Shown one piece after another: positions 63,195 through 64,000 of a stretch of 64,000 nt of DNA; the first letter of the stretch is position 1; each line of letters starts with the position of its first letter. A model generated the notes under the pieces. The model made no database searches. It was not told the origin of the DNA and saw nothing but the letters and a program-made list of their open reading frames with translations. Origin of the DNA: Bacteroidota bacterium (GTDB lineage: Bacteria > Bacteroidota > Bacteroidia > NS11-12g > UBA955). The position numbers were made by a program, and so were the translations under genes. The stretch covers positions 1 through 64,000 of the forward strand of contig CAUJCT010000026.1 in the NCBI GenBank assembly GCA_963169345.1. Direction: 5' to 3'.

Positions 63195-64000
63195 ATGAAA
63201 TTAACATTACTTTCTATCTTCGCACTTTCATTAGGGCAATTAGCTTATTCTCAGTGTAATCCAAGTGGACTTTATTTCTTCAATGGCAACGCAAATGATG
63301 CCAGCGGAAATGGTTTAAATGGCACAGTTATAGGCGCTACTCTTACTACAAATAGATTCGGAGACCCAAATAGTGCCTTCTATTTTGATGGTGTAAATGA
63401 CCATATCATCATTGCTGATGATACCTCAAACGATTTATTTAATACTTTCACAATAATGGCCTGGATTAAACCCGACCAGGGATTTGGAAACTTTAGAGAT
63501 AACCATGTCAGTATCGTAGAAAAATGGGGTAACGCAGGAAGTCAACTCGCTGCATTTGGTATGAATATTCACACTAATGGCGAACTTGAAGGATTTACTC
63601 ATACCGGAACTGCTGGTACTTATAAATGGTCGAATACCACTATACAACCTGATGTATGGACTCATGTGGTAATGACCAGAAGTGATGATGACTCTGTACG
63701 ACTTTATATCAATGGAGTTTTAGACAGAACCTATTTTTCGGTAATGCCACAAAATTCTATGTTTGATTTGACCTTTGGAACAGCAGCTGATTCCGCAATA
63801 AGAAAAGCATTCCCAACAGCATACAGATATTCAGGCGTAATTGACGATGTGAAGATTTATAAATGCGCTTTAGTGCCATCGCAATTTTCACTTTCAACTA
63901 AAGACTTAAGCTTTACTTCAAATAAGTTGTTTATATACCCGAATCCATCCACTGGAGTTTTTCATCTTGAATTTGGTTCCAGTGTGTCCTACAAAGTACA
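63195..64000 (+). CDS. Secreted LamG-domain protein with T9SS sorting domain (3' end outside window)
   Basis: ATG at 63195, signal peptide MKLTLLSIFALSLGQLAYSQ, then a LamG/concanavalin-like domain (about 25-225: GLYFFNGNANDASGNGLNGT, FTIMAWIKPD, WTHVVMTRSDDDSVRLYING, IDDVKIYKCAL). It then enters a T9SS type A sorting domain (IYPNPSTGVFHLEFG) and is cut by the window end after about 268 codons. It shares its plan with the LamG protein at 5245-7362 but lacks the repeat section. It is probably a surface carbohydrate-binding protein. Confidence 0.85.
   Translation, partial: MKLTLLSIFALSLGQLAYSQCNPSGLYFFNGNANDASGNGLNGTVIGATLTTNRFGDPNSAFYFDGVNDHIIIADDTSNDLFNTFTIMAWIKPDQGFGNFRDNHVSIVEKWGNAGSQLAAFGMNIHTNGELEGFTHTGTAGTYKWSNTTIQPDVWTHVVMTRSDDDSVRLYINGVLDRTYFSVMPQNSMFDLTFGTAADSAIRKAFPTAYRYSGVIDDVKIYKCALVPSQFSLSTKDLSFTSNKLFIYPNPSTGVFHLEFGSSVSYKV

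Overview
The window is a contiguous piece of an AT-rich bacterial chromosome that I place in the Bacteroidota, probably the Chitinophagales/Sphingobacteriales/Saprospirales side. The reasons are: at least four proteins end in type IX secretion (T9SS) type A sorting domains; many genes are preceded by the Bacteroidota promoter -7 element TAnnTTTG rather than by a Shine-Dalgarno sequence; and several gene neighbourhoods typical of the phylum are present (miaB - sigma-54 activator - lptE - TPR protein - secG; SpoIIM - DUF4129 - DUF4350 - MoxR - DUF58; gmd/fcl). Most of the window is ordinary core genome. There is no CRISPR array, rRNA operon or prophage.

Layout. 1-2.5 kb is the only accessory-looking stretch: the 3' end of an ISL3-type transposase, an initiator tRNA-Met gene with its own terminator, a mosaic degenerate copy of that tRNA, and three small unrecognised genes. 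2.5-9 kb is mostly on the minus strand: a membrane-anchored formylglycine-generating-enzyme-like protein, two T9SS cargo proteins, and a 455-residue protein that looks like a FokI-type nuclease fold without its catalytic residues. 9.4-16.2 kb is one minus-strand gene run (truncated haemoglobin, SpoIIM fusion, DUF4129, DUF4350, MoxR ATPase, DUF58). 16.3-21 kb has a secreted subtilase, a TerC-type transporter and a MacB/FtsX permease. 21-25.4 kb has an ECF sigma/anti-sigma pair, a beta-barrel protein, a potassium channel and a transaldolase. 25.5-29.7 kb pairs an NFACT (RqcH-like) ribosome quality-control protein with a large AsmA-like protein. 29.7-35 kb carries GDP-fucose synthesis (gmd, fcl), a polysaccharide-deacetylase-like protein and a GNAT/FemAB-like protein, suggesting surface glycan work.

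35-47.6 kb is housekeeping: FAH-family hydrolase, M23 peptidase and Bcp peroxiredoxin as an overlapping operon; ferritin; rpoN; asnS with a coiled-coil insertion; an OmpA-domain protein; mnmA; a flavin reductase; and an Nfu iron-sulphur carrier. 47.7-54.1 kb runs on the plus strand: lipoprotein, thiL, panB, an RDD membrane protein, an EamA transporter, an RsmF-like rRNA methyltransferase and a porin-like protein. 54.2-59 kb is the miaB-EBP-lptE-TPR-secG run on the minus strand. 59-64 kb has a small conserved-looking protein, a GT39-like glycosyltransferase, an FAD-dependent amine-oxidase-like enzyme and a LamG protein cut by the window end.

Cross-cutting observations: (1) at least nine start codons, including two GTG starts, lie only 4-6 nt after a TAnnTTTG/TAnnTTCG box, which predicts leaderless mRNAs; (2) the window holds both RpoN and a sigma-54 activator lacking a sensor domain; (3) the tRNA-fMet pseudo-copy has its D-arm and variable region replaced by palindromic blocks while the flanking blocks remain identical; (4) the RDD gene that I expect beside SpoIIM lies about 35 kb away. 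All functional names rest on motif and family recognition by eye; no database search was run.
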